From the NCBI RefSeq assembly GCF_004331265.1, contig NZ_SJOO01000002.1, forward strand, positions 124,001 to 188,000: a stretch of 64,000 nucleotides of DNA, written 5' to 3'. The stretch comes from Enterobacter wuhouensis (GTDB lineage: Bacteria > Pseudomonadota > Gammaproteobacteria > Enterobacterales > Enterobacteriaceae). Below the pieces are notes generated by a model. It did not search any database. It worked only from the letters and a program-made list of their open reading frames with translations, and had not been told where the DNA came from. Shown piece after piece: positions 1 through 11,076 of the stretch (within the stretch, counting starts at the first letter, position 1; each line of letters opens with the position of its first letter). The position numbers and the translations under genes were made by a program.

Positions 1-146
1 AGTTCAAAGAAGTTATCACGCAGATGTTCGCTTTCGCCGACTGACATATACCCTTTGGCCTTCCTCAACTGGAGATAAGCAGCAAGGTCGAGTCGGGCGT
101 TGATCAGCTTGTAAAGCAGATCGCGTTTCAGTCTGTCAACGGACAT
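1..146 (-). CDS. bssR: Biofilm regulator BssR (partial, 3' end off the window)
   Basis: Only the first 48 codons are present; the gene runs off the left edge. The reading begins MSVDRLKRDLLYKLINARLD and continues with LRKAKGYMSVGESEHLRDNFFEL, which matches my memory of the N-terminus of E. coli BssR (YliH), a small regulator of biofilm formation through signal secretion. The start ATG (146-144) is preceded by a strong Shine-Dalgarno GAGGAGG. It is divergent from rimO, as in E. coli, and the 216 bp between the two starts are AT-rich and must hold both promoters. The call rests on the N-terminal third only. Confidence 0.85.
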   Translation of the reverse strand, partial: MSVDRLKRDLLYKLINARLDLAAYLQLRKAKGYMSVGESEHLRDNFFE

Positions 147-362
147 GCTTTTTCCTCCTCTGTCAGCCATGTTGCACATTCAGAATAAGGTTAATTTTTG
201 TACAATTGTCTGCTTGAGATCAATAAATCATAACTGATTAACATCATTTACAATGTTACAACCTCAGAGGGCGTCATCTGCCCTGCAAAGAGTGTATAAA
301 TCCCCCGCAATACGCTGTAAAATCCCGCCCTGATAACTCCATAATTGATGAATTTTTAACCT

Positions 363-1688
363 ATGAGCAATGTTACGCACCAGCCGAAAATCGGCTTCGT
401 CTCCCTCGGCTGCCCGAAAAACCTGGTGGATTCCGAACGCATCCTGACCGAACTTCGTACCGAAGGCTATGACGTGGTGCCAAGCTACGACAACGCCGAT
501 ATGGTGATCGTTAACACCTGCGGGTTCATCGACAGCGCGGTTCAGGAATCTCTGGAAGCCATCGGCGAAGCCCTGACTGAAAACGGCAAGGTTATTGTGA
601 CCGGCTGCCTGGGCGCAAAAGTGGATCAGATCCGCGAAGTGCATCCGAAGGTGCTGGAGATCACCGGCCCGCACAGCTATGAGCAGGTGCTGGAACATGT
701 TCATCACTACGTGCCAAAACCAAAGCACAACCCGTTCCTGAGCCTGGTGCCGGAACAGGGCGTGAAGCTGACGCCGCGCCACTATGCTTACTTAAAAATT
801 TCCGAAGGCTGCAACCACCGCTGCACCTTCTGCATTATCCCGTCCATGCGTGGCGATCTGGTGAGCCGCCCTATCGGCGAAGTGCTGGCAGAAGCCAAAC
901 GTCTGGCCGACGCGGGCGTGAAGGAGCTGCTGGTCATCTCTCAGGACACCTCAGCCTACGGCGTGGACGTCAAACACCGCTCCGGCTTCCACAACGGCGA
1001 GCCGGTGAAGACCAGCATGGTGGGCCTGTGCGAGCAGCTGTCCAAGCTCGGTATCTGGACGCGTCTGCACTACGTCTACCCGTACCCGCACGTTGACGAC
1101 GTGATCCCGCTGATGGCGGAAGGCAAAATTCTGCCGTACCTGGATATCCCGCTGCAGCACGCCAGCCCGCGCATTCTCAAGCTGATGAAGCGCCCTGGCT
1201 CCGTTGACCGCCAGCTGGCGCGCATCAAGCAGTGGCGCGAAATCTGCCCGGAACTGACCCTGCGCTCCACCTTCATCGTCGGCTTCCCGGGTGAAACCGA
1301 AGAAGACTTCCAGATGCTGCTCGACTTCCTGAAGGAAGCGCGTCTGGACCGCGTCGGCTGCTTCAAGTACAGCCCGGTCGAGGGCGCAACCGCCAACGAG
1401 CTGGCGGATCAGGTGCCGGAAGAGGTGAAAGAAGAGCGCTGGAACCGCTTCATGCAGCTGCAGCAGCAGATCTCTGCCGAGCGTCTGCAGGAAAAAGTCG
1501 GCCGCGAAATTCTGGTGATTATCGACGAAGTGGACGAAGAAGGCGCGATTGGCCGCAGCATGGCGGATGCCCCTGAAATCGACGGCGCGGTGTACCTGAA
1601 CGGCGAAACCAGCGTTAAGCCGGGTGATATTATTCGCGTGAAGGTTGAAAACGCGGATGAGTATGATTTGTGGGGTAGCCGGGTTTAA
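363..1688 (+). CDS. rimO: Ribosomal protein S12 methylthiotransferase RimO
   Basis: 441 aa, the expected full length. RimO is a radical-SAM methylthiotransferase that modifies an aspartate of ribosomal protein S12. The N-terminal UPF0004/MTTase domain carries the cysteines that hold the auxiliary cluster (SLGCPKN, NTCGF, TGCLG). The radical-SAM motif C-NHR-C-TF-C is at residues 150, 154 and 157, and a C-terminal TRAM-like segment follows. It is monocistronic, divergent from bssR and convergent with gsiD. Nothing unusual was seen. Confidence 0.97.
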   Translation: MSNVTHQPKIGFVSLGCPKNLVDSERILTELRTEGYDVVPSYDNADMVIVNTCGFIDSAVQESLEAIGEALTENGKVIVTGCLGAKVDQIREVHPKVLEITGPHSYEQVLEHVHHYVPKPKHNPFLSLVPEQGVKLTPRHYAYLKISEGCNHRCTFCIIPSMRGDLVSRPIGEVLAEAKRLADAGVKELLVISQDTSAYGVDVKHRSGFHNGEPVKTSMVGLCEQLSKLGIWTRLHYVYPYPHVDDVIPLMAEGKILPYLDIPLQHASPRILKLMKRPGSVDRQLARIKQWREICPELTLRSTFIVGFPGETEEDFQMLLDFLKEARLDRVGCFKYSPVEGATANELADQVPEEVKEERWNRFMQLQQQISAERLQEKVGREILVIIDEVDEEGAIGRSMADAPEIDGAVYLNGETSVKPGDIIRVKVENADEYDLWGSRV

Positions 1689-1695
1689 TTACATT

Positions 1696-1788
1696 CCCCT
1701 CACCCCGACCCTCTCCCCAAAGGGGCGAGGGGGAAAACCGCACCGAGCAGTCCCCTCTCCCCTCCGGGGAGAGGGTTAGGGTGAGGGG
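1696..1788. repeat. Head-to-head GC-rich repeat pair forming a large hairpin
   Basis: Two copies of the window's CCCTCACCC/CCCTCTCCCC repeat face each other. The 23-nt arms (1696-1718 and 1766-1788) pair with only two mismatches, and each contains the CCCTCTCCCC-type core. The element fills the 108 bp between the convergent ends of rimO and gsiD, so it probably ends or insulates transcription from both sides. There is no T-run, so it is not a classical intrinsic terminator. Confidence 0.8.
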
Positions 1789-1796
1789 CAATAAAC

Positions 1797-2708
1797 CTAC
1801 CCCTTAATCCTCGGATCCAGCGCGTCGCGCAGCCCATCTCCCAGCAGGTTAAACGCCAGCACGGTCAGGAAAATCGCCAGGCTCGGGAAGATCGCCACGT
1901 GTGGCGCAATCACCATATCCGCCCTCGCCTCGTTCAGCATCGCGCCCCACTCCGGCGTCGGTGGCTGCGCGCCTAGCCCCAGAAACGACAGGCTGGCCGC
2001 CGAGATAATCGATACGCCGATGCGCATGGTGAAATAGACCACGATGGACGACACCGTACCCGGCAGAATGTGGCTGAACAGGATCGTGGTATCGCTGGCC
2101 CCCATACTGCGGGCGGATTCGATAAAGGTCTGCTGCTTCAGCACCAGCGTGTTGCCGCGCACCAGACGCGCAAAGGCCGGAATCGAAAAGACCGCAACCG
2201 CAATGATGACGTTCGCCATGCCGCTGCCCATGATCGCCACCACCGCAATCGCCAGCAGGATGCCGGGGAAGGCAAACAGCACGTCGCAGATACGCATGAT
2301 GATGCGGTCCCACCAGCCTTCGTAATACCCGGCCACCAGACCCAGCACCGTGCCGATCGCCGCGCCGATTAATACCGCAAAGACCCCTGCGGCCAGGGAT
2401 ATCTGTGCGCCCACCAGCACGCGGCTGAAAATATCGCGTCCGAGCGAATCCACGCCAAACCAGTGCATCATCGACGGACCGTCGTTCAGACGATCGTAAT
2501 CAAAGTAGTTTTCGGCATCAAACGGTGCCACCCACGGCGCAATAATGGCCACCACGATCAGCAGCAGCACAAACAGCCCTGCCGTCATGGCGACAGGCTG
2601 GCGACGGAAACGCCGCCAGAATTCAGACCACGGCGTGCGGATATGGTCCGGCTTGAGCCCCGGCATAGCGCTTAACACCGCCTGACGACGCCAGTTCAAC
2701 AATCGCAT
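1797..2708 (-). CDS. gsiD: Glutathione ABC transporter permease GsiD
   Basis: 303 aa, as in E. coli. This is an inner-membrane permease of the DppC/OppC class: a cytoplasmic N-terminus, a first membrane segment near residues 40-60 ([18 protein letters not shown]), then a six-segment binding-protein-dependent transport domain. The EAA-type cytoplasmic loop ([21 protein letters not shown]) docks on the ATPase. It is the last gene of iaaA-gsiABCD, 1 bp after gsiC. With GsiC it forms the channel for glutathione imported from the periplasm by GsiB. Confidence 0.95.
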   Translation of the reverse strand: MRLLNWRRQAVLSAMPGLKPDHIRTPWSEFWRRFRRQPVAMTAGLFVLLLIVVAIIAPWVAPFDAENYFDYDRLNDGPSMMHWFGVDSLGRDIFSRVLVGAQISLAAGVFAVLIGAAIGTVLGLVAGYYEGWWDRIIMRICDVLFAFPGILLAIAVVAIMGSGMANVIIAVAVFSIPAFARLVRGNTLVLKQQTFIESARSMGASDTTILFSHILPGTVSSIVVYFTMRIGVSIISAASLSFLGLGAQPPTPEWGAMLNEARADMVIAPHVAIFPSLAIFLTVLAFNLLGDGLRDALDPRIKG

Positions 2709-2709
2709 C

Positions 2710-3630
2710 TTACTTGTACCTGATGGCCGGGTTAATGGCGGCGTAGAGCACGTCCACCACTAAGTTGATAAGAATAAACTCCAGCGAGAAGAGCAGGACT
2801 TCTGCCTGTATCACCGGGTAATCGCGCATGTCGACCGAATCGACCAGCAGGCGCCCCAGCCCCGGCCAGTTGAAGACCTTCTCCACCACGATAGAGCCGC
2901 CCAGCAGGAAGCCAAACTGCAGCCCCATCATCGTTACCACCGGGATCATCGCGTTGCGAAAACCGTGCTTGAGGATGACCCACTTCTCGCTCACCCCTTT
3001 CGCCCGCGCGGTGCGGATGTAGTCTTCGCTCAGCACGTCAACAAACGAGGCGCGGGTAAAGCGGGCCATTACCGCGGCAACGGCCGCGCCCAGCGTCATG
3101 GAGGGGAGAATATAGTGCTTCCAGGTGTCGGCACCCACGGTCGGCAGCCAGCCCAGCTCGACGGAGAAGATCTGCATCAGCAGCATGCCCAGCGCAAACG
3201 CCGGGAAGGAGATGCCGGTCACCGCCAGCGCCATGCCCAGCTTATCCGGCCAGCGGTTGCGCCAGATAGCCGCGACAATCCCCGCCCCCAGGCCAAACAC
3301 CACCGCCCAGCTCATGCTGGCGAGAGTGAGCCAGAAGGTGGGCATAAAGCGGCTGGCGATCTCTTCCGATACCGGGCGACGCGACACCATCGAGGTGCCA
3401 AAATCGCCCTGCAGCACGTTGCCCATATAGTGCAGAAACTGCTTATACAGCGGCTGGTCGAGACCCAGCTGCTTGCGCACAAGGTCGATAACGGTCGCAT
3501 CAGCCTCCGGCCCCGCCACCAGACGCGCCGGATCGCCCGGCAGCATATGAACGAACAAAAACACCAGCACCGCCACGATAAGCAGCGTCGGGATCAGCCC
3601 CAGCAGGCGTTTACAAACATAATTCAGCAT
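2710..3630 (-). CDS. gsiC: Glutathione ABC transporter permease GsiC
   Basis: 306 aa. DppB/OppB-class permease with the typical N-terminus ([26 protein letters not shown]) and the HMLPGDPAR motif that precedes the periplasmic segment. A later EAA loop reads [21 protein letters not shown]. It starts 4 bp after the gsiB stop and partners GsiD. Order and length match the E. coli operon. Confidence 0.95.
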   Translation of the reverse strand: MLNYVCKRLLGLIPTLLIVAVLVFLFVHMLPGDPARLVAGPEADATVIDLVRKQLGLDQPLYKQFLHYMGNVLQGDFGTSMVSRRPVSEEIASRFMPTFWLTLASMSWAVVFGLGAGIVAAIWRNRWPDKLGMALAVTGISFPAFALGMLLMQIFSVELGWLPTVGADTWKHYILPSMTLGAAVAAVMARFTRASFVDVLSEDYIRTARAKGVSEKWVILKHGFRNAMIPVVTMMGLQFGFLLGGSIVVEKVFNWPGLGRLLVDSVDMRDYPVIQAEVLLFSLEFILINLVVDVLYAAINPAIRYK

Positions 3631-3634
3631 GAGT

Positions 3635-5173
3635 TTATTTTAGATCCGCGTCTTCAAAGCTAAAGCCCGTGTCCGGCATGATGTAGAACCCGGTCAGCGC
3701 TTTGTTATGGGCAGACACCAGCTTTTCGACCACCAGCGGCACCCACGGCGACTCTTTCCAGATGATATCCTGCGCCTCTTTATACAGGCGCGCTTTCTCT
3801 TCCGGTTTGGTCGTTTTCAGCGCGTCGGCCAGGTCTTTGTCCACCTGCGGATTGCTGTAGAACGCGGTATTGAAAAGCGTTGGCGGCCAGTTCTGCGAGG
3901 CAAACAGCGGGGAAAGCGCCCAGTCCGCTTCGCCGGTAGAGGCCGTCCAGCCGGTGTAGAACATCCGCACGCCGCTCTCTTTCTGCCCTTTGCCCTCCAC
4001 TTCCGCCGCACGCTGTCCGGCATCCATTGCGGTGACCTGCGCCTTAATCCCCACCTGCGCCAGCTGCTGCTGGGTGAACTGCAGCACCTTCTGGGCGGTA
4101 CTGTGATTATGGGACGACCACAGCGTGGTGCTAAAGCCGTTCGGGAAACCGGCTTCCTTCAGCAGCTCGCGCGCTTTAGCGGGATCGTACGGCCACGGCT
4201 GATAGCGTTGCGCGTATTCAATGGCCGGCGGCAGCACGCCCGCTGCCGGGGTGGCATAGCCCGCAAAGGCCACCTTCACCAGCGCCTGGCGGTTAATAGC
4301 GTAATTGATGGCTTCACGCACCTTCGGGTTATCGAACGGTTTTTGCGTGACGTTCATGCTGATGTAGCGCTGCATGATTGACGGGCTGGCAACCAGCTCC
4401 AGCTTGCTGTTTTTCGCCAGCAGCGCCGCCTGTTCGTACGGGATCGGGAAGGCAAACTGCGCTTCACCGGTTTGCAGCATCGCCGCGCGGGTGTTGTTGT
4501 CCACCACCGGACGCCAGGTGATGGTGTCGAGCTTCGGCAAGCCCTGCTGCCAGTATCCGGCGAATTTCTTCACCTTCACAAAATCGGTCTGATTCCAGGT
4601 AAGCAGCTCGTACGGACCGGTGCCGACCGGGTGGAAGCCAATCTCCTTGCCGTATTTCTTCAGCGCCGCCGGCGAAATCATTGCCGTTGCCGGGTGCGCC
4701 AGAATGTTGATGAACGCAGAGAACGGCTCTTTCAGGGTAATTTTCACCGTCGCCGGGTCAACCGCCTCGGTGCTGGCGATGTTTTTATACAGGTTATAAC
4801 GCTTGAGGCTGTTTTCCGGGTTGCTGGCGCGGTCGAGGTTGACCTTCACCGCGTCCGCGTTGAAATCCGTGCCGTCCTGGAACTTCACGCCGGAGCGCAG
4901 CTTGATGGTATACACCAGCCCGTCATCCGAAACGGTATAGCTCTCCGCCAGCACGTTTTTCAGCTTCATCTCTTTATCCAGGCCAAACAGCCCCTGGTAG
5001 AACGATTTCGCCACCGCCTGCGACAGCGTGTCGTTAGCGTCATACGGATCGAGCGTTGTGAAATTGGAGCCAACCGCCACCACCACATCTTTGGCAGCGA
5101 ACGCGGGGGATGCGGCCAGGGCTGCCGTCACGCTCGCGGCTAACAGCCATGTCCGAGCAACAAATTTAACCAT
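3635..5173 (-). CDS. gsiB: Glutathione-binding periplasmic protein GsiB
   Basis: 512 aa, SBP family 5 (dipeptide/oligopeptide/nickel binding). The signal peptide (about residues 1-26, positive N-terminus, hydrophobic core, then SPAFA) has a likely cleavage before AKDVV. Family features include [17 protein letters not shown] at the start of the mature protein and [19 protein letters not shown]. It delivers glutathione to GsiC/GsiD. It lies between the ATPase gene and the permeases, 23 bp after gsiA. Confidence 0.95.
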   Translation of the reverse strand: MVKFVARTWLLAASVTAALAASPAFAAKDVVVAVGSNFTTLDPYDANDTLSQAVAKSFYQGLFGLDKEMKLKNVLAESYTVSDDGLVYTIKLRSGVKFQDGTDFNADAVKVNLDRASNPENSLKRYNLYKNIASTEAVDPATVKITLKEPFSAFINILAHPATAMISPAALKKYGKEIGFHPVGTGPYELLTWNQTDFVKVKKFAGYWQQGLPKLDTITWRPVVDNNTRAAMLQTGEAQFAFPIPYEQAALLAKNSKLELVASPSIMQRYISMNVTQKPFDNPKVREAINYAINRQALVKVAFAGYATPAAGVLPPAIEYAQRYQPWPYDPAKARELLKEAGFPNGFSTTLWSSHNHSTAQKVLQFTQQQLAQVGIKAQVTAMDAGQRAAEVEGKGQKESGVRMFYTGWTASTGEADWALSPLFASQNWPPTLFNTAFYSNPQVDKDLADALKTTKPEEKARLYKEAQDIIWKESPWVPLVVEKLVSAHNKALTGFYIMPDTGFSFEDADLK

Positions 5174-5196
5174 TGTGTTCTCCTGCCTGTTGTACG

Positions 5197-7062
5197 TTAT
5201 AACCGCGAGAATGCATTGTCCTGACGCGGCGGTGCGACAAAATGTCCGGGGCCGACTTCGCGCAGCGTAACCCGCTCCACGCTTTCACCCCTTTTACGAA
5301 TATTGCTCGGCATTTCGTCCTGCAGCAGCACGCGCTGGGCGTGGCGATGCGCAGGATCGGCAACCGGTACGGCGGCCATCAGCTTGCGGGTGTAGGGATG
5401 CTGCGGGTTTTCAAAAACCGCGCGGCGCGGGCCAATTTCAACGATTTGCCCCATGTACATCACCGCCACCCGATGGCTGATACGCTCAACCACCGCCATA
5501 TCGTGCGAGATAAAGAGGAACGCGATCCCCATATCCCGCTGCAAATCGAGCATTAAGTTGATGATTTGCGCGCGGATAGAGACGTCCAGCGCCGAGACGG
5601 ACTCATCCGCAATCACCACCTTCGGATTCAGCGCCAGCGCCCGCGCAATGCAAATACGCTGCCGCTGACCGCCGGAAAATTCGTGCGGATAGCGCCAGGC
5701 GTGTTCGGGCTTCAGCCCCACCCGCTCCAGCAGCCAGGCCACACGACGCTGCGCCGCTTCGCCGTCAAGCAGGTTATGCACCCGAAGCGGCTCCATAATC
5801 GAGTACCCTATCGTATGGCGCGGATCGAGAGAGGCATACGGGTCCTGAAATATGAACTGAATGTCCCGGCGTATCGCCTGCAGCCGGCTGTCCGGCAGGG
5901 TATCGATACGCTCCCCGTTGAAGGTAATACTCCCTTCCTGCGATTCCACCAGCCTGAGCAGCGCCCGCCCGGTGGTGGATTTACCGCAGCCGGACTCCCC
6001 CACCAGCGCCAGCGTTTCGCCTGGCCACAGGTCAAAGCTGACGTTTTCAACCGCATGCACTTCGCGCTTCACGCGGTTCAGTATTCCGCCGCGCAGGGGA
6101 AAACGGGTGACCAGATCGCGCACTTCAAGGATCGGTTTGCCCGGCACCACCGTATCCTGTTCGACTTCCTGTTGTTCTGCCAGCTCCTGGGTGTTGAGCG
6201 GAAAACGGCGCGGTAAATCGCTGCCGTTCATCGCCCCAAGACGCGGCACCGCCGCCAGCAGCGCTTTGGTGTAAGGATGAACAGGCGCATGAAAGATCTG
6301 CTCAACCGTGCCCGTCTCCACGGCGTGCCCCTGGTGCATCACCAGTACGCGGTCAGCGATATCCGCCACCACGCCCATATCGTGGGTGATAAAAATCACC
6401 CCCATGTCCATCTCCTGCTGCAGCACTTTGATGAGCTGCAGGATCTGCGCCTGAATGGTGACGTCCAGCGCCGTCGTCGGCTCGTCGGCGATCAGCACCG
6501 CCGGGCGGCACGACAGCGCCATGGCGATCATCACCCGCTGGCGCATTCCGCCGGAAAGCTGGTGCGGGTAGCGCGCTAAAATGGCCTGCGCCTCCGGAAT
6601 ACGTACCAGCTCAAGCATCCGTTTGGCCTCAAGGAGCGCTTCATCGCCGCTCAGCCCCTGATGCAGCCGAATGGACTCGGCAATTTGTTCCCCCACCGGA
6701 AAGACCGGGTTCAGGGAGGTCATCGGCTCCTGGAAGATCATGGCGATATCCGCCCCGCGCACGCCCTGCATCTGCGAGGCGCTCAGTTCGTTTAAATCGA
6801 TGACCTGTCGGTTGCGGCGGCGCAGCAGCATTTGCTCGCTGGTCACCTGCCCGCCCGTCTGTTCAAGCAGGCGCATCAATGCCAGCGCGGTGACGGATTT
6901 ACCTGAACCGGACTCCCCCACGATCGCCAGCGTTTCGCCGCGGTTAAGCGAAAACGATAAATTCGGTACTGCAGGGATGAACTGCCGCTCTTCCTGAAAG
7001 GCAATATTCAGCTGATGAACCGCCAGTACTTCCCGGCTGTCCAGCTCTTCACTGTGCGGCAC
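5197..7062 (-). CDS. gsiA: Glutathione import ATP-binding protein GsiA (tandem ABC domains)
   Basis: 621 aa, two complete ABC ATPase domains in one chain, as expected for GsiA. The N-terminal domain has Walker A GESGSGKS near residue 53, signature LSGGMRQR and Walker B VLIADEPT. The C-terminal domain has Walker A GESGCGKS, signature FSGGQRQR and VVIADES. Each half ends with an oligopeptide-type C-terminal extension ([24 protein letters not shown]). It energises GsiC/D. It starts 11 bp after iaaA, which implies co-transcription. Confidence 0.95.
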   Translation of the reverse strand: MPHSEELDSREVLAVHQLNIAFQEERQFIPAVPNLSFSLNRGETLAIVGESGSGKSVTALALMRLLEQTGGQVTSEQMLLRRRNRQVIDLNELSASQMQGVRGADIAMIFQEPMTSLNPVFPVGEQIAESIRLHQGLSGDEALLEAKRMLELVRIPEAQAILARYPHQLSGGMRQRVMIAMALSCRPAVLIADEPTTALDVTIQAQILQLIKVLQQEMDMGVIFITHDMGVVADIADRVLVMHQGHAVETGTVEQIFHAPVHPYTKALLAAVPRLGAMNGSDLPRRFPLNTQELAEQQEVEQDTVVPGKPILEVRDLVTRFPLRGGILNRVKREVHAVENVSFDLWPGETLALVGESGCGKSTTGRALLRLVESQEGSITFNGERIDTLPDSRLQAIRRDIQFIFQDPYASLDPRHTIGYSIMEPLRVHNLLDGEAAQRRVAWLLERVGLKPEHAWRYPHEFSGGQRQRICIARALALNPKVVIADESVSALDVSIRAQIINLMLDLQRDMGIAFLFISHDMAVVERISHRVAVMYMGQIVEIGPRRAVFENPQHPYTRKLMAAVPVADPAHRHAQRVLLQDEMPSNIRKRGESVERVTLREVGPGHFVAPPRQDNAFSRL

Positions 7063-7073
7063 GCGTTGCCCCC

Positions 7074-8012
7074 TTATTCACGATAAATCCCCGTACTGGG
7101 CTCGTCACCCGCATAGCCCCAGGCGCGGTACATCCCTTCGCTGTTGAACGGCAACGCCACGTTGCCCTCACGATCCACCGCAATAAGCCCGCCGACGCCG
7201 CCCAGCGCGGGCAATTTTTCCATCACCACGCGCTCGCAGGCCTCGCTCAGGCTTAGTCCGCCGTAGTCCATCAGCGCGGTGATGTCGTATGCCGCAAGTG
7301 CACGAATAAAGACTTCGCCGGTGCCGGTACAGGACACGGCGGCCGTGGCGTTATTGGCATAGCATCCTGCCCCCGGCAGCGGGCTGTCGCCTACCCGCCC
7401 AGGCAGCTTGTTGGTCATCCCGCCGGTCGAAGTTGCGGCAGCAAGATTGCCTGCTTTATCGAGCGCAACCGCGCCAACGGTGCCCATTTTGGTGCGCTCA
7501 TCCAGCGGCGCGACGTGGTCAAGCTGCGTCTTTCCTGCCGTACGGGCGTCCAGCAGCTGCTGATAGCGCTCCTCGGTAGAAAACAGATCGGGCGATACCG
7601 CGTCCATCCCGTGCTCGAAGGCAAATTGCTCTGCGCCCGCCCCCGCCAGCAGCACGTGCGGGCTCGCCTCCATCACCAGCCGCGCGGCCAGAATGGGATT
7701 TCGCAGACGGCTCACGCCCGCTACCGCTCCGGCTTTCAGGGTAATCCCGTCCATCACGCAGGCGTCCAGCTCGTGGGTTTCATCCCGCGTATAGACTGAA
7801 CCGATCCCCGCGTTAAACAGCGGGCACTCTTCCAGCAGGCGCACCGCCTCGGTGACCACATCCAGCGCGCTCTCGCCCGCCTCCAGCATTCGCTGCCCCG
7901 TTTCCACAATGGCAGACAGCGCGTCAATGTAGCGCTTCTCCTGCTCAGGGCTGAGCTGTGCACGGGTGATTGCCCCGGCGCCACCATGAATCGCGATTAC
8001 CGCATTAACCAT
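7074..8012 (-). CDS. iaaA: Isoaspartyl peptidase / L-asparaginase IaaA
   Basis: 312 aa, Ntn-hydrolase of the plant-type asparaginase family. The precursor self-cleaves before the nucleophile threonine, here Thr178 in [10 protein letters not shown], into two subunits. Other family marks are AIHGGAGA at the N-terminus, [18 protein letters not shown], and [18 protein letters not shown] after the cleavage site. It removes isoaspartyl dipeptides. As first gene of the gsi operon, it fits use of imported peptides. The C-terminus is a few residues shorter than my memory of the E. coli protein. Confidence 0.95.
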   Translation of the reverse strand: MVNAVIAIHGGAGAITRAQLSPEQEKRYIDALSAIVETGQRMLEAGESALDVVTEAVRLLEECPLFNAGIGSVYTRDETHELDACVMDGITLKAGAVAGVSRLRNPILAARLVMEASPHVLLAGAGAEQFAFEHGMDAVSPDLFSTEERYQQLLDARTAGKTQLDHVAPLDERTKMGTVGAVALDKAGNLAAATSTGGMTNKLPGRVGDSPLPGAGCYANNATAAVSCTGTGEVFIRALAAYDITALMDYGGLSLSEACERVVMEKLPALGGVGGLIAVDREGNVALPFNSEGMYRAWGYAGDEPSTGIYRE

Positions 8013-8201
8013 TTCGCCTCACCCGTCAGCCTGATTTGCGGCTTTTTCTATAAATATCATTATCGTCGATGAAACTTCAGATGATTTTTGAATATAGAAA
8101 GACGCAACTGTGATGTAAAGCGTACACCCATCGGGTCATACAGTTAGCCGCACTTTTCTGCCATAATGAGCGCTTTCGTTGTTACTCCGCAGGAGCCCAC
8201 C

Positions 8202-9434
8202 ATGGATTTTACCGCCGGACTGATGCCGCTTGAGACGGCACTCACGCAGATGCTTGACCGTATTTCCCCGCTGCATGACGTAGAGACGCTGCCCCTCGCC
8301 CGCTGTTTTGGCCGCATTGTCGCCCGCGATATCGTCTCCCCGCTTAACGTGCCGGGGTTTGATAATTCCGCGATGGACGGTTACGCGGTACGCCTGGCGG
8401 ATATTCAGGCGGGTAACGCCCTGCCGGTGGCGGGTAAAGCCTTTGCGGGTCAGCCGTTTAGCGGCGAATGGCCTGCGGGCACCTGCGTGCGCATCATGAC
8501 CGGCGCGCCCGTTCCGACAGGCTGCGACGCCGTGGTGATGCAGGAAGAGACGGAACAGACCGACGACGGCGTGCGTTTTACCGCCAGCGTCAAAGCGGGG
8601 CAGAACATCCGCCGCACGGGCGAAGATATCACGCTTGGCGCAACGGTCTTTGCCGCCGGGCAAAAGCTGACGGTCGCTGAGCTGCCGGTGCTGGCCTCGC
8701 TCGGCGTTGCGGAAATCGACGTGATCCGCAAGGTGCGCGTCGCCGTTTTCTCCACCGGCGACGAGCTGCAGCTTCCGGGCCAGCCGCTGCAGGAGGGCCA
8801 GATTTACGATACCAACCGCCTGGCGGTGCACCTGATGCTGGAGCAGCTGGGCTGCGAGGTGATTAACCTCGGCATCATTCCTGACGACCCGGAAAAACTG
8901 CGCGCCGCGTTTATCGAAGCGGATAAATCCGCCGACGTGGTCATCAGCTCCGGCGGCGTCTCCGTGGGCGAAGCGGATTACACCAAAACCATCCTCGAAG
9001 AGCTGGGCGAAATCGCCTTCTGGAAGCTCGCCATCAAGCCGGGCAAACCGTTCGCCTTTGGCAAGCTGCAACACAGCTGGTTCTGCGGCCTGCCGGGTAA
9101 TCCGGTCTCGGCGGCACTCACCTTCTACCAACTGGCGATCCCGCTGCTGGCGAAGCTTTCCGGCAACAGCGACAGCCCGCTGCCGGCACGCCAGCGCGTG
9201 CGCGCCGTCACGCGCCTGAAAAAATCGCCGGGCCGCCTCGATTTCCAGCGCGGGATTCTGGCGCGCAACGCGGACGGCGAATTGGAAGTGAGCACCACCG
9301 GGCATCAGGGCTCGCACATTTTTAGCTCCTTCAGCCAGGGCAACTGCTTTATCGTGCTGGAGCGCGAGCGCGGCAATGTGGAAGCAGGCGAGTGGGTTGA
9401 GGTTGAACGTTTTAACCACCTGTTCGGAGGCTGA
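8202..9434 (+). CDS. moeA: Molybdopterin molybdenumtransferase MoeA
   Basis: 410 aa from the chosen ATG, which has AGGAG seven bases upstream. A longer in-frame start at 8166 would add 12 residues absent from the family. MoeA inserts molybdate into adenylylated molybdopterin. Visible marks are [14 protein letters not shown] near residues 52-65, the MoCF-biosynthesis segment with STGDELQ and [12 protein letters not shown], and PGKPFAFG...GLPGNPVSA. It starts 189 bp from the divergent iaaA start and is followed by moeB one base after its stop. Confidence 0.97.
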   Translation: MDFTAGLMPLETALTQMLDRISPLHDVETLPLARCFGRIVARDIVSPLNVPGFDNSAMDGYAVRLADIQAGNALPVAGKAFAGQPFSGEWPAGTCVRIMTGAPVPTGCDAVVMQEETEQTDDGVRFTASVKAGQNIRRTGEDITLGATVFAAGQKLTVAELPVLASLGVAEIDVIRKVRVAVFSTGDELQLPGQPLQEGQIYDTNRLAVHLMLEQLGCEVINLGIIPDDPEKLRAAFIEADKSADVVISSGGVSVGEADYTKTILEELGEIAFWKLAIKPGKPFAFGKLQHSWFCGLPGNPVSAALTFYQLAIPLLAKLSGNSDSPLPARQRVRAVTRLKKSPGRLDFQRGILARNADGELEVSTTGHQGSHIFSSFSQGNCFIVLERERGNVEAGEWVEVERFNHLFGG

Positions 9435-9435
9435 C

Positions 9436-10188
9436 ATGACGGTGGAGCTGAGCGACCCGGAGATGATGCGCTACAACCGCCAGATTGTTTTGCGCGGGTT
9501 TGACTTTGAAGGGCAGGAAGCGCTTAAGGCAGCAAACGTGCTGGTTGTCGGTCTCGGCGGCCTGGGCTGCGCCGCCGCGCAGTACCTTGCGGCGGCTGGC
9601 GTGGGCAGGATGACGCTGCTGGATTTCGATACCGTGTCGGTGTCCAACCTGCAGCGCCAGACGCTGCACAGCGACGCGACCGTAGGGCAACCAAAAGTCG
9701 AGTCCGCCAGGGCTGCGCTGGCGCGCATCAACCCCAACGTTCAGTTCACCCTGATTGACGCGATGCTGGACGAAGACGCGCTCTTTGCGCAGATCGCTCA
9801 GCACGACCTGGTGCTGGACTGCACCGACAACGTCACCGTCCGTAACCAGCTGAACGCGGGCTGTTTTGCCCACAAAATCCCGCTGGTCTCCGGCGCGGCG
9901 ATCCGCATGGAGGGGCAAATCAGCGTCTTTACCTACGCCGAGGGTGAACCCTGCTACCGCTGCCTGAGCCGCCTGTTCGGCGAGAACGCCCTGACCTGCG
10001 TCGAAGCGGGCGTGATGGCGCCGTTAGTGGGCGTGATTGGCGCCCTGCAGGCGATGGAAGCGATCAAAGTCCTGGCGCACTACGGCACGCCTGCCGCGGG
10101 AAAAATCGTGATGTATGACGCGATGACCTGCCAGTTCCGCGAGATGAAGCTGATGCGTAACCTGGGGTGTGAAGTGTGCGGAGGTTAA
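9436..10188 (+). CDS. moeB: Molybdopterin-synthase adenylyltransferase MoeB
   Basis: 250 aa. It adenylates the C-terminal glycine of MoaD so that sulfur can be attached for molybdopterin synthesis. It shows the ThiF/UBA1 Rossmann motif GLGGLGCAAAQYLAAAGVG (residues about 37-55), DFDTVSVSNLQRQ and zinc-binding CYRCL...CEVCGG. The ATG at 9436 has GGAGG just upstream, overlapping the end of moeA. Upstream in-frame codons back to 9376 lie inside moeA and were not used. Confidence 0.97.
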   Translation: MTVELSDPEMMRYNRQIVLRGFDFEGQEALKAANVLVVGLGGLGCAAAQYLAAAGVGRMTLLDFDTVSVSNLQRQTLHSDATVGQPKVESARAALARINPNVQFTLIDAMLDEDALFAQIAQHDLVLDCTDNVTVRNQLNAGCFAHKIPLVSGAAIRMEGQISVFTYAEGEPCYRCLSRLFGENALTCVEAGVMAPLVGVIGALQAMEAIKVLAHYGTPAAGKIVMYDAMTCQFREMKLMRNLGCEVCGG

Positions 10189-10203
10189 ACCCTGCTGCGG
10201 GAT

Positions 10204-10280
10204 GATGCCCTCACCCCGGCCCTCTCCCACAGGGAGAGGGAGAAAATCGTAGGCCGGGTAAGCGTGAGCGCCACCCGGCA
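10204..10280. repeat. CCCTCTCCC repeat plus REP-like element
   Basis: A GATGCCCTCACCCC-type repeat has the inverted core CCCTCTCCC-aca-GGGAGAGGG at 10220-10240. It is followed by a REP-like hairpin (GCCGGGT...ACCCGGC) at about 10252-10279. Together they fill the gap between the convergent moeB and fsa ends. Confidence 0.75.
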
Positions 10281-10286
10281 ACAGCA

Positions 10287-10949
10287 TTAGATCGACGTCC
10301 GTCCAAACGCCCCCTGCCAGTCCTGCTCAAACTTCACAATCGCCGCATCCACGGCCGGAGAGGTAATAAACTGCTGCGCCACGTCCAGCGGCAGCGTGAT
10401 GGACTCGCACCCTGCCAGCAGGCAGTCCAGCGCCTGACGCGGCGTTTTAAAGCTCGCGGCCAGCACCTTTGACTGCGGGGCGTGCAGCGTCAGCAGCTGC
10501 TGTAGCTCAACAACCGTCTGGATACCGTCCCCGCCCTGCGCGTCGACGCGGTTAACGTAAGGCGCCACATACTCAGCCCCCGCCAGCGCGGAGAGCATCC
10601 CCTGCGCGGCGCCGTATACCGCCGTGCCCAGCGTTGGAATACCTTCCGCTTTCAGCATCTTGATCGCCGCCAGCCCTTCCGCGGTCACCGGCACTTTCAC
10701 TACCAGGTCGTTAATGATGGCGCGCAGCCTGCGCGCGTCTTCCACCATCCCTTCGGCAGTGGTCGCCATCACCTGGGCGAACAGACGGCCTTTGCCGCCC
10801 AGCGCGTCGTGCAGCTCTGGCAGCAACACGTCCAGCGGCGTTTTGCCTGCCGCCACAATGCTTGGGTTGGTGGTCACGCCCGCCAGCGGGAAGATACGCG
10901 CCAGCTTTTTCACTGCCGCAACGTCTGATGTGTCGAGATAAAGTTCCAT
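10287..10949 (-). CDS. fsaA: Fructose-6-phosphate aldolase FSA
   Basis: 220 aa from the ATG at 10949, which matches the family start [10 protein letters not shown]; nine extra upstream residues in the open frame were rejected. FSA is a transaldolase-like class I aldolase that reversibly cleaves fructose-6-phosphate to dihydroxyacetone and glyceraldehyde-3-phosphate. It also acts on 1-deoxy sugars and hydroxyacetone. The Schiff-base lysine is Lys85 ([11 protein letters not shown]). It is divergent from pflE-pflF across 127 bp that carry a palindromic operator candidate, so the aldolase and the glycyl-radical enzyme are probably co-regulated. Confidence 0.95.
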   Translation of the reverse strand: MELYLDTSDVAAVKKLARIFPLAGVTTNPSIVAAGKTPLDVLLPELHDALGGKGRLFAQVMATTAEGMVEDARRLRAIINDLVVKVPVTAEGLAAIKMLKAEGIPTLGTAVYGAAQGMLSALAGAEYVAPYVNRVDAQGGDGIQTVVELQQLLTLHAPQSKVLAASFKTPRQALDCLLAGCESITLPLDVAQQFITSPAVDAAIVKFEQDWQGAFGRTSI

Positions 10950-11025
10950 GATGTCGCCCTCAAAATTAGCCTGCACTTACCCTATCACGACAAAACCTGC
11001 TCAAGAGTTGACCTGCATCAAGATA

Positions 11026-11041
11026 ACTTTCATTCGAAAGT
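11026..11041. promoter_or_regulatory. Inverted-repeat operator candidate, fsa/pflE intergenic region
   Basis: A perfect 6-bp-arm inverted repeat, ACTTTC-ATTC-GAAAGT. Its complement, ACTTTCGAATGAAAGT, matches the elements at 15544-15559 and, with a shortened right arm, 14526-14540. It lies 36 bp before the pflE ATG and 77 bp before the fsa ATG. The cognate regulator is unknown. Confidence 0.6.
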
Positions 11042-11076
11042 AATTTAATCTTCATATGCAACACGAGGGCAAAAAT

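Noticed and set aside
8136..9437. Long open frame (433 aa) antisense to moeA
   Set aside because: It is a GC-driven shadow: composition rich in Arg, His, Gln and Ala, no family motifs, and moeA on the other strand is certain.
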